From: Bacteroidota bacterium
GTDB taxonomy: Bacteria > Bacteroidota > Bacteroidia > Cytophagales > Cytophagaceae
Direction: 5' to 3'
DNA: 64,000 nucleotides
Assembly: GCA_023392125.1 (NCBI GenBank)
Contig: JAEVZS010000016.1
Coordinates: 62,001 to 126,000 of the forward strand
Both the position numbers and the translations under genes were made by a program. Positions 15,314 to 24,108 of the stretch are shown here, piece after piece; the first letter of the stretch is position 1, and every line of letters starts with the position of its first letter. The notes below the pieces were generated by a model. That model worked only from the letters and a program-made list of their open reading frames with translations. It was not told the origin of the DNA and searched no databases.

Positions 15314-16729
15314 TCAGTTAGTTACAGGTCCGACAAATGTTGTTGTAAGCGTTTCCAGCTCTTTCTGATCCGCGTATACGCCAAGGCGGATCTTTGTTTT
15401 GGTTTTGGTAATGGCTACCCGGTCAAGCACGATAAATGCTGCGGTCTCAGCCGTACCCTGCGCCGGTATAAGCAGGGATTTGCCCACCAGCTGCAGCTCG
15501 GCCTCTTCCGTAAGGCTGCGCAGCTCCACATTGATCTCCCGGTTCGTCTTATTAATCATCTTGATATTGTACAGATTGCCTACCCGGCCATCCGGCATAT
15601 CCTGATACATGATACCCGGAGTACGCAGCATGCTCGTCTCCACATCGGAACGCAAAGCCAGCAATGTGCCAACAAATCCCAGCAGGACCACCAGCACCGC
15701 TGAATAAGCCAGTATGCGGGCTGTAAAACGGAAAGGCTTGCCTTCGGCAATCCCCGCTTCCGAATCCATACGGATCAGTCCCTCGGGTAATCCCACGTTG
15801 CGCATCATAAAGTCACAGGCATCCATACAGGCCGTACAGTTGGTACATTCGAGCTGTGTACCGTTGCGTATGTCAATGCCCATGGGACATACATGCACAC
15901 ACTGATTACAATCGATACAGTCCCCTTTGCCGACCGCCGGCCGGTCTTCGTGCACTTTAAGCTTACCCCGGCTTTCGCCCCGCACATAATCATAAGCTAC
16001 CACCAGCGAATTTTTGTCAGTCAGCACCCCCTGCAGTCTTCCGTATGGGCAGACTGTGGTACAGACCTGCTCTCTGAACCGGGCAAATACCCAGTAAAAT
16101 ACAGCGGTAAACAGCAACAATGTTGCCATGGAACCCGCGTATTCAAAAGGCGCAGCCAGCATGCGCATGACTGCGCCCACACCTATTATATAACTCAAAA
16201 AAACATTGGCAATCAAAAAGGAGATCAGGAAAAACACCAGGTGCTTGAGCGACTTTTTCACCACTTTGGAAACCGAAAGCGGTGCCCGGTCAAGCGCCAT
16301 ACGTGTTTTCCAGTCTCCTTCTATCCAGTATTCAATTTTGCGAAAAACCGATTCCATGAAAATGGTCTGAGGACATATCCATCCACAGAAAATCCGTCCA
16401 TAAATCACGGTAAACACTACTACAAAGAGCATCATGACGATCATGATCAACAGGAAAATATAGAAATCCTGCGGCCAGAAGATTTTCCCGAACAATATAA
16501 ACTTGCGTTCGATAATATTGAACAGCAGTAGCGGCTCACCTCCTATTGTCATAAAAGGTCCCGTCAGCATGAGCGCGATCAGCGCCCAGGCTACGATAGT
16601 CCGATAACGGGTATAGCGCCCTTTGGGATTTTTCGGATACAGCCATACACGCTTTCCAGTCCTATCCACGGTGGAAATAGCATCCCGGAAGGTTTTTTCG
16701 GGTGGTCCGGCAAAGTTTGTGCTGCTCAT
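15314..16729 (-). CDS. ccoG: cbb3 oxidase accessory protein CcoG (FixG/RdxA), 2x[4Fe-4S] membrane protein
   Basis: A 471-residue protein with N-terminal and internal membrane helices, a CGWICPQT motif in the NapH-like part, and ferredoxin-type cysteine clusters CIDCNQCVHVCP and CTNCTACMDAC, followed by the FixG C-terminal Ig-like domain (residues ~350-471). CcoG reduces copper for insertion into the oxidase. Full length. Between it and ccoP (16730-16893) lie 164 bases without a gene. Confidence 0.95.
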   Translation of the reverse strand: MSSTNFAGPPEKTFRDAISTVDRTGKRVWLYPKNPKGRYTRYRTIVAWALIALMLTGPFMTIGGEPLLLFNIIERKFILFGKIFWPQDFYIFLLIMIVMMLFVVVFTVIYGRIFCGWICPQTIFMESVFRKIEYWIEGDWKTRMALDRAPLSVSKVVKKSLKHLVFFLISFLIANVFLSYIIGVGAVMRMLAAPFEYAGSMATLLLFTAVFYWVFARFREQVCTTVCPYGRLQGVLTDKNSLVVAYDYVRGESRGKLKVHEDRPAVGKGDCIDCNQCVHVCPMGIDIRNGTQLECTNCTACMDACDFMMRNVGLPEGLIRMDSEAGIAEGKPFRFTARILAYSAVLVVLLGFVGTLLALRSDVETSMLRTPGIMYQDMPDGRVGNLYNIKMINKTNREINVELRSLTEEAELQLVGKSLLIPAQGTAETAAFIVLDRVAITKTKTKIRLGVYADQKELETLTTTFVGPVTN

Positions 16730-16893
16730 AACAGTATGCCCCTTTATGATCGTTTGTTTTCGTTATTAGACAATGTTGATTTTGGACGGCCTTCGAGACG
16801 GTTTTCTTAACTCGATTTCCTCAAAGCCCGTCACCAGAATCAATTAATCTGCTTCACATTGCTTCTATCTGTTATTTCATTTAAAGAATCCGC

Positions 16894-17778
16894 CTACTCC
16901 GCTGCCATTTCAGCAGTTTCAGCAGCTTCTTCATCCGCTTCCGGCACATATTTATCACCCTGAGGCTCTTTGCCATTTGGCGGATTAGTACCTTCCAGCG
17001 TCATGATATAGCTTGCCACATCCTGCATCTGCTTGGCACTCAGCTGTGATTTCCAGGGGATCATCCCTTTTTGCGGTACACCGTGCTTGATCACCCGGAA
17101 TACATTCTTAATACCACCTCCATTGAGCCAGTACTCATCCGTCAGGTTGGGTCCGACTCCGCCTTCCCCGATTTTGCCGTGACAGGGAGCACAGTTCTGC
17201 ACGTAGATTTTCTCTCCGCTGAGTATGCCTTCGCTATCCGCCATGGTTACGTTGGTTTCATTAAGCGCATCATCCTCTTCTGCAGCCGTACCCTTCTGCG
17301 CCTGTGCCAGAAACAGCTCCTGCTCATACTCCTCGATCTGCAGCTTACCGTTGCCCATATGATAGTAGTACAGATACACTACAGAAAATACAATCGTAGC
17401 ATAAAACAGATACTTCCACCAGGGTGGCAGGTTGTTGTCCAGCTCCCGGATACCATCGTACACATGATCGGTCATGATCTCCTCTTCCCGCTCTACCGGC
17501 ATGGAACCAGTCAGGGACTTCAATACACCGCCAAACAGTGGCTCGACCGGTGTTTTCGGCTTCGCATAGTCCAGAAAGGTCCGCAGGGCAAGAATCAGAT
17601 ACAGCAGCACCAGCGAGATCACAATGAGCAGCCCGCAGATGAACAGCATCAGCAGGTCGTCCGGATTTACGGACAGAGACCCGGAGCTTTCGGCCCGGAC
17701 AGTCACAGAGCTCAGCAGAAGGGCCAGCAGACCGGCCGGACGTATTTTTTGGGATAGTATGGTAAAAATCTTCCTCAT
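16894..17778 (-). CDS. ccoP: cbb3 oxidase cytochrome c subunit CcoP (single haem c motif)
   Basis: A 294-residue subunit: a hydrophobic N-terminal segment, CcoP_N-like TM (GVLKSLTG..., then PPWWKYLFYATIVFSVVYLYYY near 120-142 in the chosen frame) and a C-terminal cytochrome c domain with CAPCH and methionine ligand candidates. Only one CxxCH is present, where proteobacterial CcoP has two. A frame extending 19 codons upstream contains a chance CRICH; I start at the ATG at 17778, one base after the ccoQ stop. The C-terminus is rich in Ala and Glu. It passes electrons to the CcoNO core. Confidence 0.92.
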   Translation of the reverse strand: MRKIFTILSQKIRPAGLLALLLSSVTVRAESSGSLSVNPDDLLMLFICGLLIVISLVLLYLILALRTFLDYAKPKTPVEPLFGGVLKSLTGSMPVEREEEIMTDHVYDGIRELDNNLPPWWKYLFYATIVFSVVYLYYYHMGNGKLQIEEYEQELFLAQAQKGTAAEEDDALNETNVTMADSEGILSGEKIYVQNCAPCHGKIGEGGVGPNLTDEYWLNGGGIKNVFRVIKHGVPQKGMIPWKSQLSAKQMQDVASYIMTLEGTNPPNGKEPQGDKYVPEADEEAAETAEMAAE

Positions 17779-17779
17779 C

Positions 17780-17968
17780 TTAGTTTGTCGGGTTATGGGT
17801 AGCATCGTCCAGTGGCAGATTCTGCATTTTGACAATGTGGTTTTTATCGCTTCTGATCACCAGCCACAGCATGATCAGAAAAAAGCTGAAGAACAGCACA
17901 AAGGATATGACCGGATAGATCTCAATATTGCCTATGCTTGCCATGTGGTGTTTGATAAACTTCAACAT
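17780..17968 (-). CDS. ccoQ: CcoQ-like small subunit
   Basis: A 62-residue protein with one membrane helix (residues 17-38, YPVISFVLFFSFFLIMLWLV) followed by a basic and polar tail. Place between ccoNO and ccoP, size and topology fit CcoQ/FixQ, a stabilising subunit. Its stop is one base from the ccoP start and its start is 8 bases from the ccoNO stop. Confidence 0.85.
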   Translation of the reverse strand: MLKFIKHHMASIGNIEIYPVISFVLFFSFFLIMLWLVIRSDKNHIVKMQNLPLDDATHNPTN

Positions 17969-17975
17969 AATTCGC

Positions 17976-20099
17976 TTACTTATTGTCCTCTTTTTTTACT
18001 TTGATATCGGTACCCAGCCTTTGCAGATAGGCAATCAGCGCCACTATTTCCTTGCGGTCGCCTACTTCTATGCCCGCCTCTTTCAGCCCTGAGGTAATCG
18101 TTGTCGCCTGCACCACCAGGTCCTCGTTGGCCTGCCGCTCATATCCGGCCGGATAAGGCACGCCCAGCTTTCGCATCGCACTGATAATGGACGGCGTACG
18201 GCTGGTATCGATGTTTTTCTCAAACAGCCATGGATAAGCCGGCATGATCGAGCCAGGTGACATGCTTTCCGGATCGAGCATATGATTGTAGTGCCACGAA
18301 TCCGGATATTTACCACCCAGCCGGTGTACATCGGGCCCTGTACGCTTCGAGCCCCACAAGTGCGGATGGTCATAGACGAATTCCCCGGCTTTGGAATACT
18401 CCCCGTAACGTTCAGTCTCTGACCGGAACGGACGCACCATCTGCGTATGGCAGTTATTACATCCTTCCTTGATATAAATATCCCTGCCATGCAGCTCCAG
18501 CGAGGTATAGGGCTTCACACTTTCAATCGTCGGTATATTGGACTTGACAAGGAACGTCGGAATCATCTCTACCAGACCGCCAATCAGGATCACCACAAGA
18601 CTCAGAATCATCAATTGCGCCGGTCTGCGCTCAATCACCCGGTGCCAATGATCTTTTCCGGCATGAGTTTCTTTGACCAGCGCAGGCGCAGTGGCTTCTT
18701 CGTTGGCCAGGAAAGAGCCTTTGCGGGCGGTCATAATCAGATTGTAAGCCATGGTAACCGTACCGGTGATAAACATGGCGCCACCAAGCGCTCTGAGCAT
18801 ATACATGGTGCGGATCTGCGTTACGGTTTCCAAAAAGTTGGGATACGCCAGCAAGCCGTCCTGAGTAAACTCTTTCCACATCAGACTTTGTGTAAAACCA
18901 GCCCAGTACATGGGAAGCGCGTAAAACAGGATACCCAGCGAACCGATCAGAAAATGGAAATTGGCCAGTTTCTTTGAGTACAATTCGGTTCTGAACAGTC
19001 GCGGAAACAGCCAGTACAGCATACCAAAGGTAAGAAAGCCATTCCAGCCAAGACCACCTACGTGAACATGCGCCACAATCCAGTCAGTAAAGTGTCCGAT
19101 CGCATTGACATTTTTCAGTGACAGCATCGGCCCTTCAAATGTAGCCATACCATACGCGGTAATCGCTACCACCATAAACTTCAGCACTGCGTCTTCACGC
19201 ACTTTGTCCCAGGCACCTCTGAGAGTCAGCAAGCCATTGAGCATACCACCCCAGGAAGGCGCGAGCAGCATCACGGAAAATACCACCCCGAGCGACTGTG
19301 CCCAGTCAGGCAGCGATGTATACAAGAGGTGATGCGGACCTGCCCAGATATAGAGGAATATCAATGCCCAGAAATGTATAATGGACAACCGGTAGGAATA
19401 TACCGGACGGTTGGCCGCCTTGGGCACAAAGTAATACATCAGTCCCAGATAAGGAGTAGTAAGGAAAAACGCCACCGCATTGTGTCCATACCACCATTGT
19501 ACCAGGGCATCCTGCACACCTGCATACCAGGAATAGCTTTTCATAAAGGATACCGGCAATCCGAACGAGTTGACTATATGCAGCACCGCTACTGTCACAA
19601 ACGTTCCGATATAAAACCAGATAGCTACATACATATGGCGCTCCCTTCGTTTCAGAATGGTAGCAAACATGTTCCAGCCAAATACGACCCACATCAGGGT
19701 AATGGCGATATCAATCGGCCACTCCAGCTCGGCATATTCCTTGCTGGTGGTATAGCCCATGGGCAGGGTCAGCACCGCCGAAAGAATGATCAGCTGCCAG
19801 CCCCAGAAATTGATCTTGCTCAGTGTATCGCTGTACATCCGGGCTTTGCAGAGACGCTGCAATGAATAATACACGCCGGTGAAAATACCATTGCCCACAA
19901 AGGCGAAGATGACCGCATTGGTATGCAGCGGGCGTATCCGGCCAAAGGTGGTAAACTCCAGTCCGAAATTGAGTGCCGGCCAGGCCAGCTGCAGAGCGAC
20001 CAGCAGCCCTACCAGCATACCGATCACCCCCCAGGTGATTGTCGCGAAAGCGAAATTCCGGACAATGGTGTTGTCGTACGAAAACTTCTCTAATTGCAT
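17976..20099 (-). CDS. ccoNO: cbb3-type cytochrome c oxidase, fused CcoN-CcoO
   Basis: A 707-residue fusion typical of Bacteroidota. Residues ~1-470 are CcoN: twelve membrane helices with the histidine ligands (RPLHTNAVIF, WWYGHNAVAFF, GPHHLLY, VAHVHVGGLGWNG). After a linker, residues ~490-705 are CcoO: one membrane helix and the haem c motif CNNCH followed by TQMVRPF. It reduces O2 to water with high affinity and pumps protons. A GTG at 20105 would add two residues; the ATG at 20099 is preferred. The ccoS stop is 6 bases upstream. Confidence 0.96.
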   Translation of the reverse strand: MQLEKFSYDNTIVRNFAFATITWGVIGMLVGLLVALQLAWPALNFGLEFTTFGRIRPLHTNAVIFAFVGNGIFTGVYYSLQRLCKARMYSDTLSKINFWGWQLIILSAVLTLPMGYTTSKEYAELEWPIDIAITLMWVVFGWNMFATILKRRERHMYVAIWFYIGTFVTVAVLHIVNSFGLPVSFMKSYSWYAGVQDALVQWWYGHNAVAFFLTTPYLGLMYYFVPKAANRPVYSYRLSIIHFWALIFLYIWAGPHHLLYTSLPDWAQSLGVVFSVMLLAPSWGGMLNGLLTLRGAWDKVREDAVLKFMVVAITAYGMATFEGPMLSLKNVNAIGHFTDWIVAHVHVGGLGWNGFLTFGMLYWLFPRLFRTELYSKKLANFHFLIGSLGILFYALPMYWAGFTQSLMWKEFTQDGLLAYPNFLETVTQIRTMYMLRALGGAMFITGTVTMAYNLIMTARKGSFLANEEATAPALVKETHAGKDHWHRVIERRPAQLMILSLVVILIGGLVEMIPTFLVKSNIPTIESVKPYTSLELHGRDIYIKEGCNNCHTQMVRPFRSETERYGEYSKAGEFVYDHPHLWGSKRTGPDVHRLGGKYPDSWHYNHMLDPESMSPGSIMPAYPWLFEKNIDTSRTPSIISAMRKLGVPYPAGYERQANEDLVVQATTITSGLKEAGIEVGDRKEIVALIAYLQRLGTDIKVKKEDNK

Positions 20100-20105
20100 G
20101 TTCAC

Positions 20106-20273
20106 TTACTTATTGTTTTGTTTAGGTTCTGTTTGTTTCTCTTCAAAAAGCATCCGTACCGAAGGCGTATAATCGTCTTCGTACTGCCCGTCCCGGATCG
20201 CCCACAAAAAAGCGCCGAGAAACGATCCCGCTACCAGCAGGCTTACAAGCACCAGAATAATCAATACACTCAT
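20106..20273 (-). CDS. ccoS: CcoS small membrane protein for cbb3 maturation
   Basis: A 55-residue protein: helix at residues 3-28 (IILVLVSLLVAGSFLGAFLW) then GQYEDDYTPSVRMLFEE, a signature of CcoS/FixS. It is needed for cofactor insertion into CcoN. A longer frame to 20360 has no family similarity upstream, so I use the ATG at 20273. Confidence 0.92.
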   Translation of the reverse strand: MSVLIILVLVSLLVAGSFLGAFLWAIRDGQYEDDYTPSVRMLFEEKQTEPKQNNK

Positions 20274-20373
20274 AGTATACCGTTCTTTTGTACACAAAGA
20301 AAGAGGATAGCTGCTCCCCGATGAATGAGTTCCGACACCGCCGGAAATGATATTTGTCAACTTTGTATCTGAA

Positions 20374-20401
20374 CTCTCAAGGTTTCAAAAGCTTTTGAGA
20401 G
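20374..20401. repeat. Inverted repeat between fixI and ccoS
   Basis: Arms CTCTCAA and TTGAGAG around 14 bases that contain a second palindrome, CAAAAGCTTTTG (20386-20397). It follows the fixI stop by about 7 bases and could terminate, process or regulate between fixI and ccoS. It lacks a clear T-run. Confidence 0.4.
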
Positions 20402-20407
20402 CTTAAC

Positions 20408-22819
20408 CTATTTAAACCGGTACTTCCTCCTGGCCAGCACCCGGCTCATAATCACTACAAATACCACCACGGACACGGAGCTGACCGGCATCAGGATGGC
20501 AGCAATCAGTGGTTTGAGTATGCCCTGCACCGCGAAATACAACCCCACTGCGTTGTAGGCCAGCGCAAGCACCAGTCCCCAGTACACAATCTGCATGCAG
20601 TCTCTGCTATAGCGCATAAAATCCGGCAGGCGATAAAAAGCATCTGCTTCCAGTATCGCATTGCAGGCAGGAGAAAAGCTACCTTTGTTTTCCACAATGC
20701 TGATTCCACAGTCACTTTGCAGCAGCGCCCCGGCATCATTAAGCCCGTCTCCCAGCATCATCACCCGGCTGGTTTCGCCGATTGCTTTTACATAATCCCG
20801 CTTGTCTGCCGGCGACTGATTGAAATGCATATTGACGTTTTCGAAGTAAGGACTCAGGTTGTCCTTTTCTGCATCATTGTCTCCCGATAAGAGATGTAGT
20901 GTAAAGGATTTGCCCAGCCTGCGCAGCATCAGATCCAGTCCCGGCCGGTATTTGTTCTGAAAACGGAAACAGCCTCTGACTTCTCCCCCGATCTGCACCC
21001 ATACCCTGGTCTGGTGGCTCCCGCTGTCCGAATTATTACCGGTCGCCGATCCGGCAAAAGCAGCCGAACCGATCCGGATGGCTTTACCTTCCGCTTCCGC
21101 ATACATACCCTGCGCCGGATATTCCGAAAAAGAGCTTATGGATATTATTTCACTGCCGGACAAATGTTTCGCAAGCATCCGGGACAAGGGATGGGTGGAG
21201 TGACAGCATACCGACCGCACCAGCGACAGCTCATTTTCAGTCAATGTACCTTCCTGCACAATCGCTGCTTCTCCTGCATGCGTAATGGTACCGGTCTTGT
21301 CAAAAACTACCGTATCTACGGAAGCGAGCTGCTCTACAACCTCCGCTTTTTTCAGAAACAGTCCGTTGCGCCCCATGATATTCATGGCTGTACCAAAGCA
21401 GAAAGGAATAGCAAAAGAGAAAATACAGGGACAAAAGATGATCAGCACTGTTACTGCTGCATACAAAGCGGTCGACGAGGCCCCCTGACTATACCAGTAT
21501 AGATAGGAACCCAGGCTGATCAGTATAACTGCCATGGTAAAGTACACACCTATCTTGTTGGTAAAAGCCGTCAGGCTGGATTTGCTCTCTCTGACCTCCT
21601 CCCTGTTCCAGAGACGTGTCAGATAGCTGTGCGATACTTCCCGGATCAGACGAAGACGTACCGTAGCCCCCGCCTGTCTCCCGCCGGCATAGAGCTGCTC
21701 GCCGGTTTTTTTGGGTACAGGTGCAGATTCCCCGGTCACAAAGCTGTAATCAATATTTCCCTCTCCTTCAGCCAGTATGGCATCAGCTGGTATGATTTCT
21801 CCGTTTCGTATCAGAATACTATCACCCGGCTTCAGCTCGCTGACCGGCACAAAAGACTCTTTTCCATCTTCTATTCTTGTCACTGCCAGCGGAAAATAGG
21901 ATTTATAATCCCGCTCAAAAGACAGGGCCTGATAGGTCCTGCTCTGGTACCATTTGCCGATCAGCAGAAAAAACACCAGCCCCGTCAGCGAATCCAGATA
22001 GCCCGCGCCTGTTCCGCTCAGAATTTCGTATACGCTTTGCCCGAACGCTGCGACCAGTCCGAGAGCGATCGGCAGATCCATATTGATTGTCCGGTTTCTG
22101 AGCGAATACCAGGAGGAGGTAAAATAGTCGGAAGCGCTGAACAGAAATACCGGCAGGGCCAGCAACAGACTGAGTCCTGAAAAAAGATGTTTGATACCCC
22201 CGGCAAAAGAGTCGGCCACCGACAGATACTCAGGCAATGCGAGCATCATGATATTGCCGAAGCAAAACCCGGCTATTCCCAGCTTGTAGTACAGAGACCG
22301 GTCCACTGATCTGCGGGATACCGGTTTGCCATCCATGGTAATCAGAGGCGGATAGCCAAGGGAAGCCAGCAGCCTGGCCAGCTCCCGCAGGCTGATACCA
22401 CTGTCAAAACGCACATCAAGCTCTTTGCGCTGAAACTGTATGACAGACTGAAGAATTGATTTATCCAGTTTGTGCAGATTTTCCAGCAACCAGATGCAGG
22501 AGCTGCAATGAATGGATGGTATATAAAACGTAACACCTGTTATATCGCCTTCCTGAAAATTAATAATTGTCCGCCTTATTTTTTCTTCGTCCAGATAAGC
22601 ATAATCGTTTTCCGATGCTCCTCTTACCCGGTTCCCGGCCTTATCATCCAGCGAATAGTAAGTGCACAGCTCATTTTCATTGAGCAGCTCATAGACAGAC
22701 TTGCAGCCGTTGCAGCAAAAAGAATGAGACTCAAACTCGATTCCCGAGTCCCCGCAGTGTTCTCCGCAATGATAGCAACTCGTCTGGACAGTATTTCTTA
22801 CAGCCTCCGGCATAGACAT
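20408..22819 (-). CDS. ccoI: Copper-type P1B ATPase for cbb3 assembly (CcoI/FixI)
   Basis: An 803-residue heavy-metal P-type ATPase. Seen: an N-terminal cysteine-rich zinc-ribbon-like segment (CYHCGEHCG, then CCNGCKSVYELL), an HMA-like metal domain (HCSSCIWLLENL), membrane CPC ion path (FCPCIFSF), phosphorylation DKTGT and hinge GDGLNDAGAL. This layout is the CcoI/FixI form that exports copper for the oxidase rather than for resistance. A frame to 22885 adds 22 residues; I use M at 22819, preceded by GGAGAAG. First gene of the minus-strand cluster. Confidence 0.94.
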   Translation of the reverse strand: MSMPEAVRNTVQTSCYHCGEHCGDSGIEFESHSFCCNGCKSVYELLNENELCTYYSLDDKAGNRVRGASENDYAYLDEEKIRRTIINFQEGDITGVTFYIPSIHCSSCIWLLENLHKLDKSILQSVIQFQRKELDVRFDSGISLRELARLLASLGYPPLITMDGKPVSRRSVDRSLYYKLGIAGFCFGNIMMLALPEYLSVADSFAGGIKHLFSGLSLLLALPVFLFSASDYFTSSWYSLRNRTINMDLPIALGLVAAFGQSVYEILSGTGAGYLDSLTGLVFFLLIGKWYQSRTYQALSFERDYKSYFPLAVTRIEDGKESFVPVSELKPGDSILIRNGEIIPADAILAEGEGNIDYSFVTGESAPVPKKTGEQLYAGGRQAGATVRLRLIREVSHSYLTRLWNREEVRESKSSLTAFTNKIGVYFTMAVILISLGSYLYWYSQGASSTALYAAVTVLIIFCPCIFSFAIPFCFGTAMNIMGRNGLFLKKAEVVEQLASVDTVVFDKTGTITHAGEAAIVQEGTLTENELSLVRSVCCHSTHPLSRMLAKHLSGSEIISISSFSEYPAQGMYAEAEGKAIRIGSAAFAGSATGNNSDSGSHQTRVWVQIGGEVRGCFRFQNKYRPGLDLMLRRLGKSFTLHLLSGDNDAEKDNLSPYFENVNMHFNQSPADKRDYVKAIGETSRVMMLGDGLNDAGALLQSDCGISIVENKGSFSPACNAILEADAFYRLPDFMRYSRDCMQIVYWGLVLALAYNAVGLYFAVQGILKPLIAAILMPVSSVSVVVFVVIMSRVLARRKYRFK

Positions 22820-22963
22820 GATTTTTTTTGCTTCTCCATTACAAAGAAACGCGGAACATATGGGCAAATAAATGACAAATATCACCCTCCGGACTAAGGC
22901 TTATCATCCCGCAAACATTTCAGGGCTGCTATCTTTGAAGCGCTAATTTCACCAAATCGGAAT

Positions 22964-23425
22964 ATGGGAACTGAAGAATATTTTTATGAAGTGGATCTGA
23001 CCCACGAGCCGGGAAAAGAAGGGCGCATATCCTCACACGGGCTACAGCCCATCAACGTACTGACCGCCATAAAGCCCCCCAGAGAGCGTAAAACAGTATG
23101 GTCTCCGGAGCATCTGCTGGCCGCGTCGGTATCGGACTCTTTTATGGCTACTTTTCTGGATCTGTGCGAAAAAATGCAGGTCAATATACAATCCTATCAG
23201 AGCCAGTGCTTTGCCAAGCTGGTAAGACAGAAAGATAAATTTGTAATGACAGAGCTGTTGTTACGTCCTCTTATCAGGCTGGCAGATCACCGGTCCATGC
23301 TCAAGGCGTACAAATACGTCGAAGAAGCAGAAAGTCTTTGTCCCGTTCGAAATGTACTGAAGATACCGGTTGAGGTACATCCTCAGTTTGAATACATCGA
23401 CAAGGGCTCTAAAGTAAAAGCCTGA
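22964..23425 (+). CDS. OsmC-family protein lacking the first catalytic cysteine
   Basis: A 153-residue protein of the OsmC/Ohr fold: WSPEHLLAASVSDSFMATF aligns with the family helix that normally ends in SCF, and the second cysteine segment is AESLCPVRN (C126). At the place of the peroxidatic cysteine there is Ser59, so thiol peroxidase activity is unlikely by the usual mechanism. It is divergent from ccoI (144 bases between the start codons). Its stop is one base from the stop of the next gene on the other strand. Confidence 0.8.
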   Translation: MGTEEYFYEVDLTHEPGKEGRISSHGLQPINVLTAIKPPRERKTVWSPEHLLAASVSDSFMATFLDLCEKMQVNIQSYQSQCFAKLVRQKDKFVMTELLLRPLIRLADHRSMLKAYKYVEEAESLCPVRNVLKIPVEVHPQFEYIDKGSKVKA

Positions 23426-23426
23426 C

Positions 23427-23669
23427 TTATTTGGACTCCACAGAATGCAGATCAGGCCGGTCCTGATAGCCCCATTCCTCATCATGACCAAGGTCCCGCC
23501 CGGAATAGCGACCATAGCGCAACACGACATATACCATCCAGCCCAGAAACAAATGGGATATAGAAAAAAAGAACAGCATTAATCTCAAAGGAGCGTCTAA
23601 ACGACCAGCTATCGTAAACACCACCAGAAAGAGGGTCACGACAAAAATGGCAATTTTCGGATTTTTCAT
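23427..23669 (-). CDS. Small two-helix membrane protein, unknown function
   Basis: An 80-residue protein starting MKNPKIAIFVVTLF with two hydrophobic helices (residues 6-25 and 30-52) and a polar C-terminus (RDLGHDEEWGYQDRPDL). A frame extending to 23768 is possible, but the extra segment looks like read-through. I do not recognise the family. It is convergent with the OsmC-like gene. Confidence 0.6.
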   Translation of the reverse strand: MKNPKIAIFVVTLFLVVFTIAGRLDAPLRLMLFFFSISHLFLGWMVYVVLRYGRYSGRDLGHDEEWGYQDRPDLHSVESK

Positions 23670-23769
23670 ATTCCACAAACTCAAAAAAACCGGAAAGGTT
23701 ATCAGCCAATACCAAACCGCTTCGCTAACTCGGCAAATCCAATAAAAACATAAATTATTAATTATCAAA

Positions 23770-24108
23770 AATATAGATATAAAGTGGGAAATTAATTTAA
23801 AATAAATCTATTGAATTAAGCATTTATTCAATAATCGTTTTGTCTGGGCGGGGCCTGTCTGAGATTTTTTAAAGTTCCCTTTAGGAGGCTAAGACAGAAA
23901 CAAAACTATGACCGTTTTTCATTCCGGTGGTTTTCGAAATGAAACACCATGCCATTTGGCAAATACAAAAGCTAAAAATTATGGACCTGCCTGTTTATCA
24001 TTTGGAATGAATCGCCCGGAAAGGTCGCCCGTGGAGAAATACAGGCCAGAAACCGGCATTAATACTTGATGAATATGATTAAACCGGTAAGAGGAAAGCA
24101 ATAAGACA
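23770..24108. other. Intergenic stretch without a recognisable gene
   Basis: About 340 bases separate the small membrane protein gene and the 3' end of the iron operon. The only structure I see is TGCCATTTGGCA (five-base arms) near 23950. No open frame above 25 codons has family features. Confidence 0.5.

Noticed and set aside
17779..17835. CRICH motif in an upstream extension of ccoP as a second haem site
   Set aside because: The extension overlaps ccoQ in another frame, has no signal or family similarity, and the ATG at 17778 directly follows the ccoQ stop.
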